A stretch of 64,000 nucleotides of DNA from Silene conica (GCA_029255685.2 CM055315.2:30261501-30325500), one strand, 5' to 3'. Numbered from the stretch's first letter, positions 23,389 through 35,579 are shown. Notes: a model not told the origin generated them from the letters alone. A program made the numbers and translations.

Positions 23389-25063
23389 TGATGGCTGGCT
23401 TTTGCCGTCACTACCGGCATCAAACAAGATTTTTAAAACCCGAAATAAAGTCGTATTAAGATCGGGGTCGAACACGAAGATGGTGGGGATGGTCGATTAG
23501 TTTGGTTCTAATTCAAGCCTAAGTCGAGGTAATAGGTTTGAGAGTGATAAGAATAGCAACTAAAGACAAATTAAGGCAAATATACTAAGATTTAATCGAT
23601 GATAAAAACAACTAGGGTGTCGGGGGTTACTATAGTAGGTCGATGTCAAACATGCAAAGGGTAAGAGGTCTCTTCTAAGCTAGGTCTAGGTTTGTCGCGT
23701 CCTTCGATTAGACTCGCCTAAAGTCGAACCCTATTCTAGCTCTCGCTACAAACAAGGCCAACAAATCATACATACATGCTCATGAGAACCCTAGACTATC
23801 GTCAAAGGCAAACAACAACAAGAATCATGCCCAACCGTCGTTGAGGCATTTCATCACACATATAGCAAGCATGTAATGAAAACCTATCAAAGATGAAGAC
23901 CAAACCCTAACCTAAGCAATAATCATCAACACCAACTACCCAAGTACCCCCTAACCCTAGAAATAGACTACTCACTCATGGGAAATGGAGACATATGAAT
24001 AATGGAAGAACAAATGCTAAACATGTTGTAATAAGGTGAAAGTACAATTGATTAAAGGAAACTTGAAGTAAATGTAAAAACAAAGTAAACGAGGAGAAGA
24101 TTATACCAAACAATTATATAAAGGCATGAACTTGGATACAAGTTGAAGAATTCTCTCAAATGTCTTCAAATTACAACCCAAATTCCTAAAATTAACTAAT
24201 GGAAATGCTAAGAACAAACTAGATTATCAAAGAGATTAACTAAAAGATTCTATGAACTAAATAAAGATTATGATTTTGAGTTGAGTTTTTGAATGTGGAA
24301 AGATGAGTAATGGAACAGTAGAAACCCTAGGAATGCGTGAAAATTTCTCCAAGTTGCGTCCTTCGAAAATAGACTAAGTGCGGGTATATATAGTGCGCGG
24401 AATTCTGAAACTTGACTCTCAGCCGGTCCACCGGCTGCCGGTCTGGAACCGGCTAAGAGTCAAAATACGAACTTCTGATTTTTTCCTTCTTTTTCTTCTA
24501 TAGAACTTGATCCTTAGCCGACATGCCGGCTGACGGTCGGGTACCGGCTGAGATGCAAAATTGCACTTCTGACTTTTTCTCTTGTTTTCTTCAATGTACA
24601 GCTAGAGGTTGCCGGTCTACCGGCTGCCGGTAGTGGACCGGCTGGCAGCCTTTACTTAAGGATCTGACTTTGTTGCATATTTTTGAAGAGTTTTGACTCC
24701 CGGCCGACCGGCCGGCTGCCGGTTGGTGACTGGCTGGCAGACAATTTAAGAATCCCTGGAACATTTTCCCAATTTGCCTCGAAAGTCAAGTCAAGACCCC
24801 CAGCCGGCCCACCGGCTGCCGGTCTGGGACCGGCTAAGAGGGCCTGGGGTCAAGTCCTTGCTAAATTCTTCTCATTTTACTCCAAAATCATCTCGTTTGC
24901 TCCCGTTTCTTCACTCCCGCCACAATACCTACAAAATGGAAACCAAATAGGAATAGTCGAGGCAATGGGTGTAAAATCGAGCAAAGACAAGCAAAACGAG
25001 GTCGAATCGGGACCAAAAATGAAGAAAAGACAATGAAAATTATGACCAAAATATAGCTCATCA
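23389..25063 (-). repeat. Athila 3' LTR with palindromic CCGGC array
   Basis: On the minus strand it runs from TGATGAGCTATATTTTGG to GCCAGCCATCA. At 24420-24840 it carries five units spaced by about 95 bp, each built as AGCCGG-ACCGGCTGCCGGTC-ACCGGCT with variable bases in between. The other LTR has the same five units with a few changes. Confidence 0.93.
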
Positions 25064-25076
25064 GAATTCCCCACAC
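25064..25076 (-). promoter_or_regulatory. Athila polypurine tract
   Basis: The minus strand reads GTGTGGGGAATTC directly before the 3' LTR. It follows ACTCGAGGACGAATAAGG, the characteristic Athila/Tat sequence upstream of the tract. Confidence 0.85.
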
Positions 25077-27984
25077 TTAAACCTTATTCGTCCTCGAGTA
25101 AGAGATCAAGAAGTTATATAACCCTTATTTGAAAACAAGAAACAAACTAACTAAGCTAACTAGAAGCCTAATCGGGTTTATCTACACCCATTGCCCTTTC
25201 ACCTCACAAGTTGACATTCATGAGGAAGAACGCCCTTTTGCAAGGCAAGTTTGGTCTTGCTACAAAATTTCCGATGCAAACAAGCCAAAACAAAACACAT
25301 ATAAACAGACAACATGCATCGGGAAAAGGAAAAGTCACCCGCTTGCCTCATCCAAGCGGGGTTTTGAAAAACAAAACAAGGGAGGTCTATAGCGGAGGAT
25401 GCCGACTCAAAGTCTAACCACGGTGTCAAACCCCTAAGTCAAGCTCAAGCAACCAACAATGACATCACCAAAGACCAAGAAACTAATTCAAGGCGGGCAA
25501 GCGGAAGCACTAAGCTATACTTCCAAGAATGACACGACGCACACATGATTCGACTCCGTGCTAGACCCATAACCGATAAGAAAACCCTAAGCAGCGACTC
25601 TCACGGGTGACACTCAACACACAAAGAAAGAAAGGGGGTGATTTTTGTGACAAGAAGTAACCAAAATCACTCACCTACCTCAACTTGTGAAGCATGCCCG
25701 CAATCTAGAATGGTACTCCATCCAAAAATCCATGAGAAAATGTAAATGCACATGATGAGAACAAGAAGGATGCAACGGGGCTTGGGTTGGGTGAAAATGG
25801 TTTGGTGCAAGCACTGTTCTAGAATTTGAGGCTCAAAAACAAGAATGATTGCCATGACCAACACAACTCCTTATTACAACAACTAAGCAACGTCTATGCT
25901 CTAACTTTGGTTTTGACAAAACCAAGCAAAAATTGCATAAACCCCAACTTACTTTCGAAAAATAAACCCATCACAACCTTTAACAAAGTGGTCATTATTT
26001 AAAACACCGAACAACGTCTACACCCTCACATAAGACTTGAAATCCAAATCAAATGCAAAAATTGTGTAAACCCGGCACGTATGGAAAAACATCAAAAGAC
26101 CACATTATTATAGCAACGGCTTTTTCTATCTCCCCTTGATGGAAGGGAGTTGTTGCTAGCCTTTTTCTTTTTCGAAACACATATATACACTTCTGTTTTT
26201 TGATTTTTCAAAACTTTTTCAACTTTTTTTCTTTGATTTTCTATTTTCTTTCTTTTTTCATTTTTTTTTCTTTTCTTTTCTTTTTCTCAAACTTCCATTC
26301 ACCAAGAAAACAACAAGTAGTGACCAAAGAGGAAGAGTGCACCAAACAACATCTAAATTCCCGACTCTACCACCAACAAAGTACCAAAAAGCAACCATTC
26401 TTGATCAAGGAAGAGTGTTTTTTGGGGATGTAGCTCATTTAGTGGTTAAGGCCAAATGAAAAAGCTAAGGCTCAAAGTGGTTAAACAAAAAAGAGGGGAT
26501 AAGATGCAAGGGTCAAAACAAGGCTAATTTGGCAAATGTGAAGTTGATTTATTTTGAACAAGAGTTGTCTCACATGCACATGAACATAAACACGGAATTA
26601 ACGAATGAGTGTCATACTTATGCGTCTTGACATAACATACCACATAAGGAGGACTACTCACAATCCTAAACTGAGTCGGTTTGATGGGCCGACTATAAAG
26701 GAGGCTCTATCCTCACATTTGAGTAGCTAATGTCGGTCCTAGGTCGAGTCAAGGTCTAACACGGTCTCACATAGTGGTCGAAACTTGGTCATTAAGCCTA
26801 GACTTTCGGGTCCTTGCAAGCAAGAACCCTAACAAGGTGACATCAAACGGTGCAAGCTATTAGGAGGGGTAAGACACAAGCAAGACAAATATCATCATTG
26901 ACAGCATATATCCTCCACTATTCAACCTCCTATGCATATTTACAAACAAATGCAAAAGAGAAAAACCGACTAACAAATATTCACAAAACTATGAAAATGA
27001 AAAGCATGTGAAACTACACTAAACTAATAACAAACATATCAAACATGCAACAACAAGATGACTAAGCTAGCAGCACATCATCCACAACAACCACAAGTTC
27101 CCCAAAGGAACATCCAAGGCACAAAAATCCTGTTCTCCTTCATGCTATAGACATAAAAAGAAATAGGGAAGGGGAGAAAGAAGTAGGAAAGAGTATACCA
27201 AGCATCTTCATTCCCATAATACCTCGGATTGTTGCTGCATCTGCCACTTGTTAGTCCAACAAACATATATATACAATGCAAGCAAAGGACAAAAACAAAA
27301 GAAAGGAAGAACATGTTTTTTGAAATTTTTCAAATTTTTCGAAAACAAAGAAATATTCACAAGGTGGATATTTTCCCTCCCCACACTTAAGATTTACATT
27401 GTCCTCAATGGAATAAAGTGCAAGGGGGAAATGAAGAAAAAGACCGAAAACAACATGTTTTTGGCTTTTTTGAAATTTTAGAGAAAATGAAAAACTTGTT
27501 TTTGTGTTTTTTTTTTTGAAATAAACGGTTCTTCCTCCCCACACTTATCGATGTGCATAATGTGAGGAGGAAAACCGGAAAGTAAAAAACATGTTTTGAA
27601 GGTTTTTTGGTTTTTCAATTTTTTTTGGATTTTTGATTTTTATGAAAGCAATAAAAGCAAAAATAAACAAAAGAAATGAAAAACCAAAAACTAAACTAAG
27701 ATGCAAACTAATAAGTGCTCTAGTCTACATGAATGCAAACTACATGTGACAATATGGTACAAAAAGGAAATCTAATGCAAATAAATGAATGCAACTAAAT
27801 GCAACTATACTAATGATGTGAAATGATAAAAAAGAAAATAAAACAACCGATCTAAACTAGCTAACTACTCTAAATGCATGCTAAAAGGAAAATGCAAAAC
27901 TAAAGAGAAATTTGGATTTAAGGGATTACTTGCTTTGGATTTTGAAATGGGAGCATAGACATCACTTACCACCTCTATGGGTGG
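25077..27984 (-). other. Non-coding 3' part of the Athila internal region
   Basis: No open frame resembling a retroelement protein occurs over 2.9 kb. Two additional purine tracts with CATTGAGGACAATGT-like text are present on the minus strand (27370-27410 and 27532-27565), resembling the true tract at 25064. The rest is low-complexity A/T and CT-rich sequence, for example 26180-26300. Confidence 0.7.
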
Positions 27985-28893
27985 TCAAACATCATCCTCA
28001 TCACCCTCTCCACTTCCTTCTCCATCTCCTTCTCCATCTCCATTGCCGCTCACATCACCACTTGCATCCACTTGCATATAATCATCCGGGTTGAGCAATA
28101 TATCACGGAAAGGCGAAGCATGAGAGCCACTAGCTCCGGGATCACCAACCATACCACGGGAGGATGAATGCCTAGGAGGGCCTGAGTCCCCGTCTCTACG
28201 CACATTTGGGGCAAAAATCGGGCTAGAAAAGTAGCCCGGAGCAACATGAATCTCCCCATAGAAACGTCCCTCATGGGGCACATATCCACCCTCTGGAGGC
28301 AAGTAGTAAGAAGGATGACCACCGACTTCATGACGGTACCCCTGACGAACAGACTGGTCATAGCTGGGGAAGGTCTCATAGGTCTGATCGTGGTACAAGT
28401 AGTCAAGCCTAAAACACACGTCCCTATGCCGCTCATCTGCTAGCGCCTGGCGCTCATCTGCTATCCTCTGGCGCTCATCGGCAAGGTTTGTTGCCCTCTT
28501 CTGGTTCAAATCAACCCGGGCCATAAAGTCAATCAAGTCCTTATGCAAATGGGAAAACTGAGGAGGGGGAACGGAACTGGAGGTGGAGCCCTGGAAAAAA
28601 GTAGGACCACCCTCAAAAGGAGGCATAGTGACGGGAGGCTGCTGAAACTGGAGGTCTGAAGCGGTAGTACCGACCCTTTCGCGGGCATAGACTCTGGGAG
28701 GGCGCTGATCGGCTGGGAGCTCATCTGGATCAACCTTAATGTCAAGGAGGTAGGAGGCATTCTCGGGCACTACCCTCATCCTTTCGGTGTTGGGCAAAGG
28801 AATGGAATTTCGAAATTTGTTGTTAACATGAATCTGCCAATATTCTTGACGATCATTGGGGTTCCATTTTATCCACCCCAAGGCCTCTTGCAT
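27985..28893 (-). CDS. 302-residue unrecognised Athila internal protein
   Basis: The frame begins MQEALGWIKWNPNDRQEYW and stays open for 302 codons. Around residues 139-155 it has a short helical repeat of RQRIADERQALADERHRD, followed by a Tyr/Pro/Gly-rich part. It ends in a Gly/Asp/Glu repeat (GDGEGDGEGSGEGDEDDV). There are no zinc-finger, protease or polymerase motifs. It lies about 1 kb downstream of protease, in the place where pol or an additional ORF would be. It may be a retroelement-specific extra ORF or a captured gene fragment. The frame is intact although gag-protease is damaged. I do not recognise the family. Confidence 0.55.
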   Translation of the reverse strand: MQEALGWIKWNPNDRQEYWQIHVNNKFRNSIPLPNTERMRVVPENASYLLDIKVDPDELPADQRPPRVYARERVGTTASDLQFQQPPVTMPPFEGGPTFFQGSTSSSVPPPQFSHLHKDLIDFMARVDLNQKRATNLADERQRIADERQALADERHRDVCFRLDYLYHDQTYETFPSYDQSVRQGYRHEVGGHPSYYLPPEGGYVPHEGRFYGEIHVAPGYFSSPIFAPNVRRDGDSGPPRHSSSRGMVGDPGASGSHASPFRDILLNPDDYMQVDASGDVSGNGDGEGDGEGSGEGDEDDV

Positions 28894-29864
28894 GTATCGG
28901 CGAGATAAGATTTAGGATGATTTATGGTGTTTTTGTGGGTTGGGATTTTTAGAGAACTGGAGGAAATAAGAAAGAATGAAGAAGAAATGATGGATTCGTG
29001 CGTTTTTTATTTCGCGACAGGAGGTTCTGAGCCGGTCTGGCACCGGCCGCCGGTCGACCGGCTCATAGTTAGGGTTTGATTTGTTTTGATTTTTTCGAAA
29101 TTTTGAAATAACACTGATTCTGAGCCGGTAGACCGGCTGCCGGCCGACCGGCCCAGAGTCGGGCTCTAGTCCTTCATTTCTCTTCATCTTCAAATCCTTC
29201 TTATAAAAACTCCCAGCCGGCAGACCGGCTGCCGGCCGACTGGTTGGGGAATCCTTCTTCTCTTATTTTCTCCTTTGCTCCTCTTACAAAAACTCCCAGC
29301 CGGCAGACCTGCTGCCGGCCGACCGGCTGGGGAATCCTGCTTCTCTTCTTTTCTCCTTTTTCACTAGACACGCACTCTTGATTCCTAGCCGGTTGACCGG
29401 CTGCCGGCCGACCGGCTAAGAATCAAACTTCACTTCGATTTTTCGTCTTTTTTGAATAAGGCATACGACTCTAAGCCGGTTGACCGGCCGCCGGTCTGGT
29501 ATAGGCTGAGTCCAAAATCCGAAATCTGTCCAAATAAACCATCAAAAACAGAAATATGCCAGGTACTCTTAGCCGGTTTGAGACCGTCGGCCGGTCGCCC
29601 GACTGGGAGTACCTGTGCACAATTTCGAAAAATAATTTACTTGAACATCAAAAATCGATTTTGCCAACAAAAATTTTGCCTATCATCCTCCGACTTTACC
29701 AAAGAATTAATCAAAAACAAGCAACCAACACTTCCAAATCTCATATGCAAGCTAAAAATCAAACTAAAAATCAAACTAAAATGCAAACTACATGAAAGAC
29801 GAGAAGCAAATACTTACAAGCGATGGTTATTAAGTGACTCCACCAAACCTTACACGAACAATCT
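28894..29864 (-). other. Spacer with seven palindromic CCGGC units
   Basis: Between 29024 and 29605 there are seven units about 85-95 bp apart. Each has the core AGCCGG-GACCGGCTGCCGGCCGACCGGCT in degenerate form, and the sequence between cores is unrelated. These resemble the five units in each LTR of this element. An overlapping 179-codon plus-strand frame is not credible as a gene. Confidence 0.7.
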
Positions 29865-32800
29865 TCAATTTTCTTCAACGGAAACTTCGTCCATGCTAGC
29901 CAAGGACCTTAGGAAACGGTCAAAGGCCTCGGCCGAAGCTTCAACCTTGATTTCATGGGCGAATCCCGCTTCACACATCATTAACTTTTGAACATTGACA
30001 TCTTTTCCGGCAATTAGTTCCCCTAGGTCCTCTTTTTCAAACAAGGGATCCTTAAAGGAACTAGTACAACTTGGTTTTTCTTGTTCTCCATAGCGGTGCC
30101 TTTTCTCCGGAACCAACGACTCGTTACTAGCAAAACTAGCATCCTCACTCTTCAAAGTCATGCTTTCCATGACTCCCTTTTCATCAAGCATCATAGGGAC
30201 GTCATTCACCATCACACATGCAACCATGTCAACATTTCTTGCTTTGTAGCTTGTACCGAGAGCTTCCGGAAGTTCGAACTCCGTCACTTCCTTTCTCACT
30301 TGGAATGATAGCCTTCCTCTCTTCACATCGATAGTAGCTCCTATGGTGGCCAAGAATGGCCTACCAAGTATTACGAAAGAGTTATTACCCACGGGGACAT
30401 CCAATATCAAGAAGTCGGTGGGGATGGATAGGTTCCCCACCTTGACAATTGCATCTTCAAGTACCCCTAGAGGAAGTTTCTCGGTACCATCCGCAAGAGT
30501 GATAGAAGTTGTAGCGGGGGACAAATTCTTGATGTCCAACTTCTCGGCCATTGCTAGAGGCATGACGCTCACGCTTGCTTCCAAGTCACACAATGCATTT
30601 TCAATTTTCTTCCCTCCGACATAGCAATTTATCGAAAAGCTACCCGGATCTCTGAGTTTGATAGGGAGGGTGCTTGGGACTTTCTTGGCGGACATAATTG
30701 CATTCACTTCTCTTTCCTCTTCTCGTGAGGGGATTTTTTGCTTCCACCTCTTCAACAAGTTTCATCAATTCCTCACAACAAGGATCTCCTTTAGTGATTC
30801 TCCGAAAGAACTCACAAACTCTTCTCTCAATAAGTCCCTCTTCATGTTCGGACTCTTCTTCAACCACACCTTTTCCTTTCTCAAGATTCACTTTCCTTTC
30901 ACCACTCCTCTTCTTTGGGAAATCCTTGATTTGTTCCATCACAAATTGATCTTCATCCATCCCATCTTGGTCACTAGTTTCCGGGGAAACAATGGGCACC
31001 ATCACCATTGCTTCCTCCTCACTATCACCTTCAACTTCACTCCCGAAAATCGTCATGAGTTGTTCAAGTGAAGACTTTACTCCGCTACTAGTGGTTTCAA
31101 GCATTGGTTGCCCTTGGGCATTTGTCATTATTGCATTCACTCCATGATGTTTTGTAGCATCTCTTGAGCTTTGACCTTGAGTTAGAAAGCCACCCGGAGG
31201 CCTTTGAGGATTGGCTAAGGCTTGGGAAGCGACTTTAGCCTCCATCTCTCGTATCTCCTTTTGGTTTGCATTCCTCAAGTTCATCATCTCTTGGTTGTGG
31301 GTAGTTTGCATATTCTTCACAAGCTTGAGTAACTCTCCCACTTGATTCTCACTTGATGGTTCTCGGTGAGGGGTATTAGTAGTCGTTACTAGGGACCCCA
31401 ACTTGAGAGTTCCCCTTTGGCATTTGGCTATTGAAGTTGGGATTTTGTTGAATGAAATTTGGGTCTTTGAAATTTTGGTTGTTGTGAAAGTTTTGGTTTG
31501 GATTTGGGTTGTTGTGGAAGTTGTTTTGAAATGGGGGTGGGTTGAAATTTTGGGTTTGGTTTTGGTTTTGGTTTGGGTTGTTGTTGAAATTTGAGTTATT
31601 GTAATTTTGGTCATTGAAGTTGGGTGCAAAGCCTTGATTGGCTTGGTTGATTTGGTTCCCTTGATAAAAGCCTTGATTTTGGTAATTATTCCTTGGGTTG
31701 AAATTTTCACCCCTTGGTTGGAATCCGGGTGAGTTTTGAGCTTGGGGTTGTTGAAGTTGATGTGGGTTTAAGACGTTTGTACTCTTGTAGCTCATGTAAG
31801 GGCTCCTTCTAATGCTCGGATGGTAGTAATTGGAATTTGGGTTGAAAGTGTTTTGATTTCTTGAGTTGTTGAAGGCTTGGAAGGCATACAAATCCTCCTC
31901 ACTTCCACTTCCCTCATAAGAATTATTGGCACACACATCGAATGTATGCCCACTACCTCCACAAAAGTCACATGACACAATGTTGTGCACTTGGTACATC
32001 CCCGGAGTGTTACCCTTGGTTTCTTTGCTTGTAGCCCCCTTTGTCAACTCCTTCAATTTCTTTGTCAACAAATCTATCTTGGCATTGGTTTCTTCATTGG
32101 CTCTAGAGTTGGAAAGGCTCTCATTGGGGTATTTGCTACTTCTTCTCAATGAATTTCCCCTAGTCTCATAGTTATCCTCGGAATCAACGATCTTCTTGAT
32201 AAGCTCGGTCCCATCTTCATGTGGTAAGTGGTCAAAAATACCTTCCGCCGACGCATTCACCATCTCCTTTGTGCGAGGGAGAAGTGTTTGAAAGAATGTT
32301 TGGGTAGTATACCATGTAGGTATCCCATGATGAGGACACCTAGCAAGCAAGTCTTGATACCTATCTCATGCCTCTCCCAAGCTTTCCCCCTCATCTTGTT
32401 GGAATTGGGTAATCTCGTTACGGATCATGGCGGTTTTTTATGACGGATAGTACTTAGCAAGAAAAGGCTTGGCTAAGTCATCCCAAGTACTAAAGGTATT
32501 TGGGAGATGAATGTTCAACCACCTATCCGCCTTGTCCGTCAATGAATAAGGAAAGAGCATCAATCTCAAAGTCTCCTCCGGCACTTCCGTCTTCTTTATC
32601 ATGGCAACTTTGCCTTTGAACTTCCTCAAATGTCCGTGGGCGTCCTCATGAGAGGCTCCACCGAAGGCATGTTTCTCAATGGAGCTCATTTGAGAAGGGT
32701 GAATCTCGAATTTTTGTGGCACAAGATTGCGAAAGTTGATGGGGTTTGTTGTGTCATTATGATTGGGGAGATTATGGTCTCTCAAGGCGGCCATTATGTG

Positions 32801-33638
32801 AATTTGTGGTTGATTTGGGATTTGAGGTGAGGGTGGTGGTGATTGGTAGAATGGGTTGTCGAAGTTTTCGGATGTTGGGCTTGGAATGTAGGGATGTCAT
32901 TGGGGCGGGTACAAATGGATACCGCCCCGCACCCGCCCCAGTTGGGGTGGGGATAGGTAGAGCTTTGGCGGGTAGTGGGGCGGGGATGGGTACGAAAATT
33001 GTACCCGCCATGGGTAGTGGGGCGGGGATGGTTTTTTCGTGTTACCCACTTCATACCCGCCTACCCGCCGTTACAAAAATTAATACCATTACGATAATTT
33101 TACAAATATTATTTTGTTATAATTAAGACGTAATACTAAAAATAGCTATTTTATAAAGTATTTTACCAACTTCTTTGGTAATTAACTAAAATTATATAAA
33201 TAAATTCCCGAAAATATAAATTAATAGTGATTAAAGCAACTTGTACGAAAAAATATCGTAAAAATTTGTGGTACGACAGATTAATGAGTAGGTGGGGCGG
33301 GATGATTTTGAAAACTTATACCCGCCATGGGTGGTGGGGCGGGGATGGTTTTGGAAACTTGTACCCGCCATGGGTGATGGGGCGGGGATGGGTACGAGGT
33401 TTTCTTGGAGGGTACGGGTATTGGGGAGCCTATATCCAGCACCGCCCCGCCCCAATGACATCCCTATTGGAATGTCTTGGTTTGGGCTTTGTGGTTCGGG
33501 TGGAGTAGGTGAGTTGTTTTGTCTAGTTGAAGCGTGGGAAGCAATCCTCACTCTTGCTAAAGTCCGGTTCCTTAAGGCTCGAAAAAGCCTTTCCGGTTCG
33601 GAGCTTGAAAGTAAAGAAGTTGAATCGCCCCTTGGCAT
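29865..33638 (-). pseudogene. Athila gag-protease gene, broken
   Basis: On the minus strand gag starts MPRGDSTSLLSSSEPERLFR at 33638 and is interrupted by a MITE (32889-33466). It resumes with the capsid-like part containing FEIHPSQMSSIEKHAFGG and ADRWLNIHLPNTFSTWDDL. After a nonsense codon near 32362 (GEA-stop-DRYQ) it runs through a zinc-finger-like CDFCGGSGHTFDVC, an Asn/Gln-rich stretch and a frameshift near 30730. It ends in an aspartic protease domain: CDLEASVSVMP, LADGTEKLPLGV, VILGRPFLATIGA. The protease motif has DLE where DLG is usual. Gag would form particles and protease would mature them; neither is intact. Confidence 0.88.
32889..33466. mobile_element. hAT-type MITE rich in GGGGCGGG repeats
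   Basis: The ends TAGGGATGTCATTGGGGCGG and the reverse complement at the right form an inverted pair of about 22 bp. TTGGAATG is duplicated at 32881-32888 and 33467-33474. The 8-bp duplication supports hAT. Inside, CCATGGGTAGTGGGGCGGGG-type units occur near both ends around an AT-rich middle of about 200 bp. It has no coding capacity and splits the Athila gag gene. Confidence 0.93.
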
Positions 33639-33794
33639 AAAAACTTAGTACAAAGATTAGTCGTCCTAGTGTTTTTTAGGCACTAGGGAGAGTAAAATAA
33701 CAATCACTCTACACTTAAACTAACAAATCTTGAACAAGACAAAGAAAGCACAACTAACTAAGGCTAAAAATAAAACTAAAAAATCTGTAGCACC
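33639..33794 (-). other. Athila 5' leader
   Basis: A short untranslated leader lies between the primer site and the gag start at 33638. It is AT-rich and has no recognised element. Confidence 0.7.
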
Positions 33795-33813
33795 ATCCCC
33801 GGCAACGGCGCCA
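33795..33813 (-). promoter_or_regulatory. Athila primer-binding site (tRNA-Asp type)
   Basis: The minus strand reads TGGCGCCGTTGCCGGGGAT, which is complementary to the 3' end of plant aspartate tRNA. This site is typical of the Athila/Tat lineage. Three bases separate it from the LTR. Confidence 0.95.
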
Positions 33814-33816
33814 TTT

Positions 33817-35487
33817 TGATGGCCGGCTTTTGCCGTCACTACCGGCATCAAACAAGATTTGTAAAACCCGGAATAAAGTAGTATTAAGATCGGGGTCGAA
33901 CACGAAGATGGTGGGGATGATCGATTAGTTTGGTTCTAATTCAAGCCTAAGTCGGGTTAATAGGTTTCAGAGTGATAAGACTAGCAACTAGAGACAAATT
34001 AAGACAAATATACTAAGATTTAATCGATGATGAAAACAACTAGGGTGTCGGGGGTTACTAGGGTAGGTCGATGTCAAACATGCAAAGGGTAAGAGGTCTC
34101 TTCTAAGCTAGGTCTAGGTTTGTCGCGTCCTTCGATTAGACTCGCCTAAAGTCGAACCCTATTCTAGCTCTCCCTACAAACAAGGCCAACAAATCATACA
34201 TACATGCTCAAGAGAACCCTAGACTATCGTCAAAGGCAAACAACAACAAGAATCATGCCCAACCGTCGTTGAGGCATTTCATCAAACATATAGCAAGCAT
34301 GTAATGAAAACCTATCAAAGATGAAGACCAAACCCTAACCCTAAGCAATAATCATCAACACCAACTACCCAAGTACCCCCCAAACCCTATAAATAGACTA
34401 CTCACTCATGGAAAAGGGAGACATATGAATAATGGAAGAACAAATGCTAAACATGTTGTAATAAGGTGAAAGTACAATTGATTAAAGGAAACTTGAAGTA
34501 AATGTAAAAACAAAGTAAAGGAGGAGAAGATTATACCAAACAATTATATAAAGGCATGAACTTGGATACAAGTTGAAGAATTCTCTCAAATGTTTTCAAA
34601 TTACAACCCAAATCCCTAAAATTAACTAATGGAAATGCTAAGAACAAACTTGATTAGCAAAGAGATTAACTAAAAGATTCTATGAACTAAATAAAGATTA
34701 TGATTTTGAGTTGAGTTTTTGAATGTGGAAAGATGAGTAATGGAACAGTAGAAACCCTACGAATGCGTGAAAATTTCTCCAAGTTGCGTCCTTCGAAATA
34801 GACTAAGTGCGGGTATATATAGTGCGCGGAATTCTGAAACTTGACTCTCAGCCGGTCCACCGGCTGCCGGTCTGGAACCGGCTAAGAGTCAAAATACGAA
34901 CTTCTGAATTTTTCCTTCTTTTTCTTCAATAGAACTTGATCCTTAGCCGACCTGCCGGCTGCCGATCAGGTACCGGCTGGGGATGCGAAATTGCACTTCT
35001 AACTTTTTCTCTTGTTTTCTTCAAAGTACAGCTAGAGGGAGCCGGTCTACCGGCTGCCGTTAGTGGACCGGCTGGCAGCCTTTTCTTAAAAATCTCACTT
35101 TGTTGCATACTTTTGAAGAGCTTTGACTCCCGGCCGACCGGCCGGCAGCTTGACCGGCTGGCAGACAATTGAAGAATCCCTGGAACATTTTCCCAATTTG
35201 CCTCGAAAGTCAAGTCAAGACCCCCAGCCGGCCCACCGGATGTCGGTCTAGGACCGGCTGAGAGGGCCTGGGGTCAAGTCCTTGCTAAATTCTTCTCATT
35301 TTGCTCCAAAATCATCTCGTTTGCTCCCATTTCTTCACTCCCACCACAATACCTACAAAATGGAAACCAAATAGGAATATTCGAGGCAATGGGCGTAAAA
35401 TCGAGCAAAGACATGCAAAACGAGGTCGAATCGGGACCAAAAATGAAGAAAAGACAATGAAAATTATGACCAAAATATAGCTCATCA
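33817..35487 (-). repeat. Athila 5' LTR
   Basis: This 1671-bp copy is nearly the same as 23389-25063, with five palindromic units at 34850-35270. The low divergence, judged by eye, suggests a fairly recent insertion relative to the other retroelements here. Confidence 0.93.
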
Positions 35488-35492
35488 AACAT

Positions 35493-35495
35493 GCG

Positions 35496-35579
<84 letters not shown>

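Larger units (their letters stand above)
23389..35487 (-). mobile_element. Complete non-autonomous Athila-type element
   Basis: Two near-identical LTRs (33817-35487 as 5', 23389-25063 as 3') flank an internal region with a tRNA-Asp-type primer site, gag-protease, an extra 302-codon frame and a polypurine tract. AACAT is duplicated at 23384-23388 and 35488-35492, so the 12.1-kb copy is whole. Reverse transcriptase, RNase H and integrase are absent, so it must use proteins from a related element. The gag carries a hAT MITE and nonsense/frameshift changes. Confidence 0.93.

Noticed and set aside
29452..29991. 179-codon plus-strand frame
   Set aside because: It overlaps the palindromic unit array and the antisense of the Athila protease end. 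Its composition reflects the repeats.
35498..35577. AT run as a regulatory or origin-like element
   Set aside because: It is a perfect dinucleotide microsatellite next to a retroelement insertion site. No additional evidence for function.
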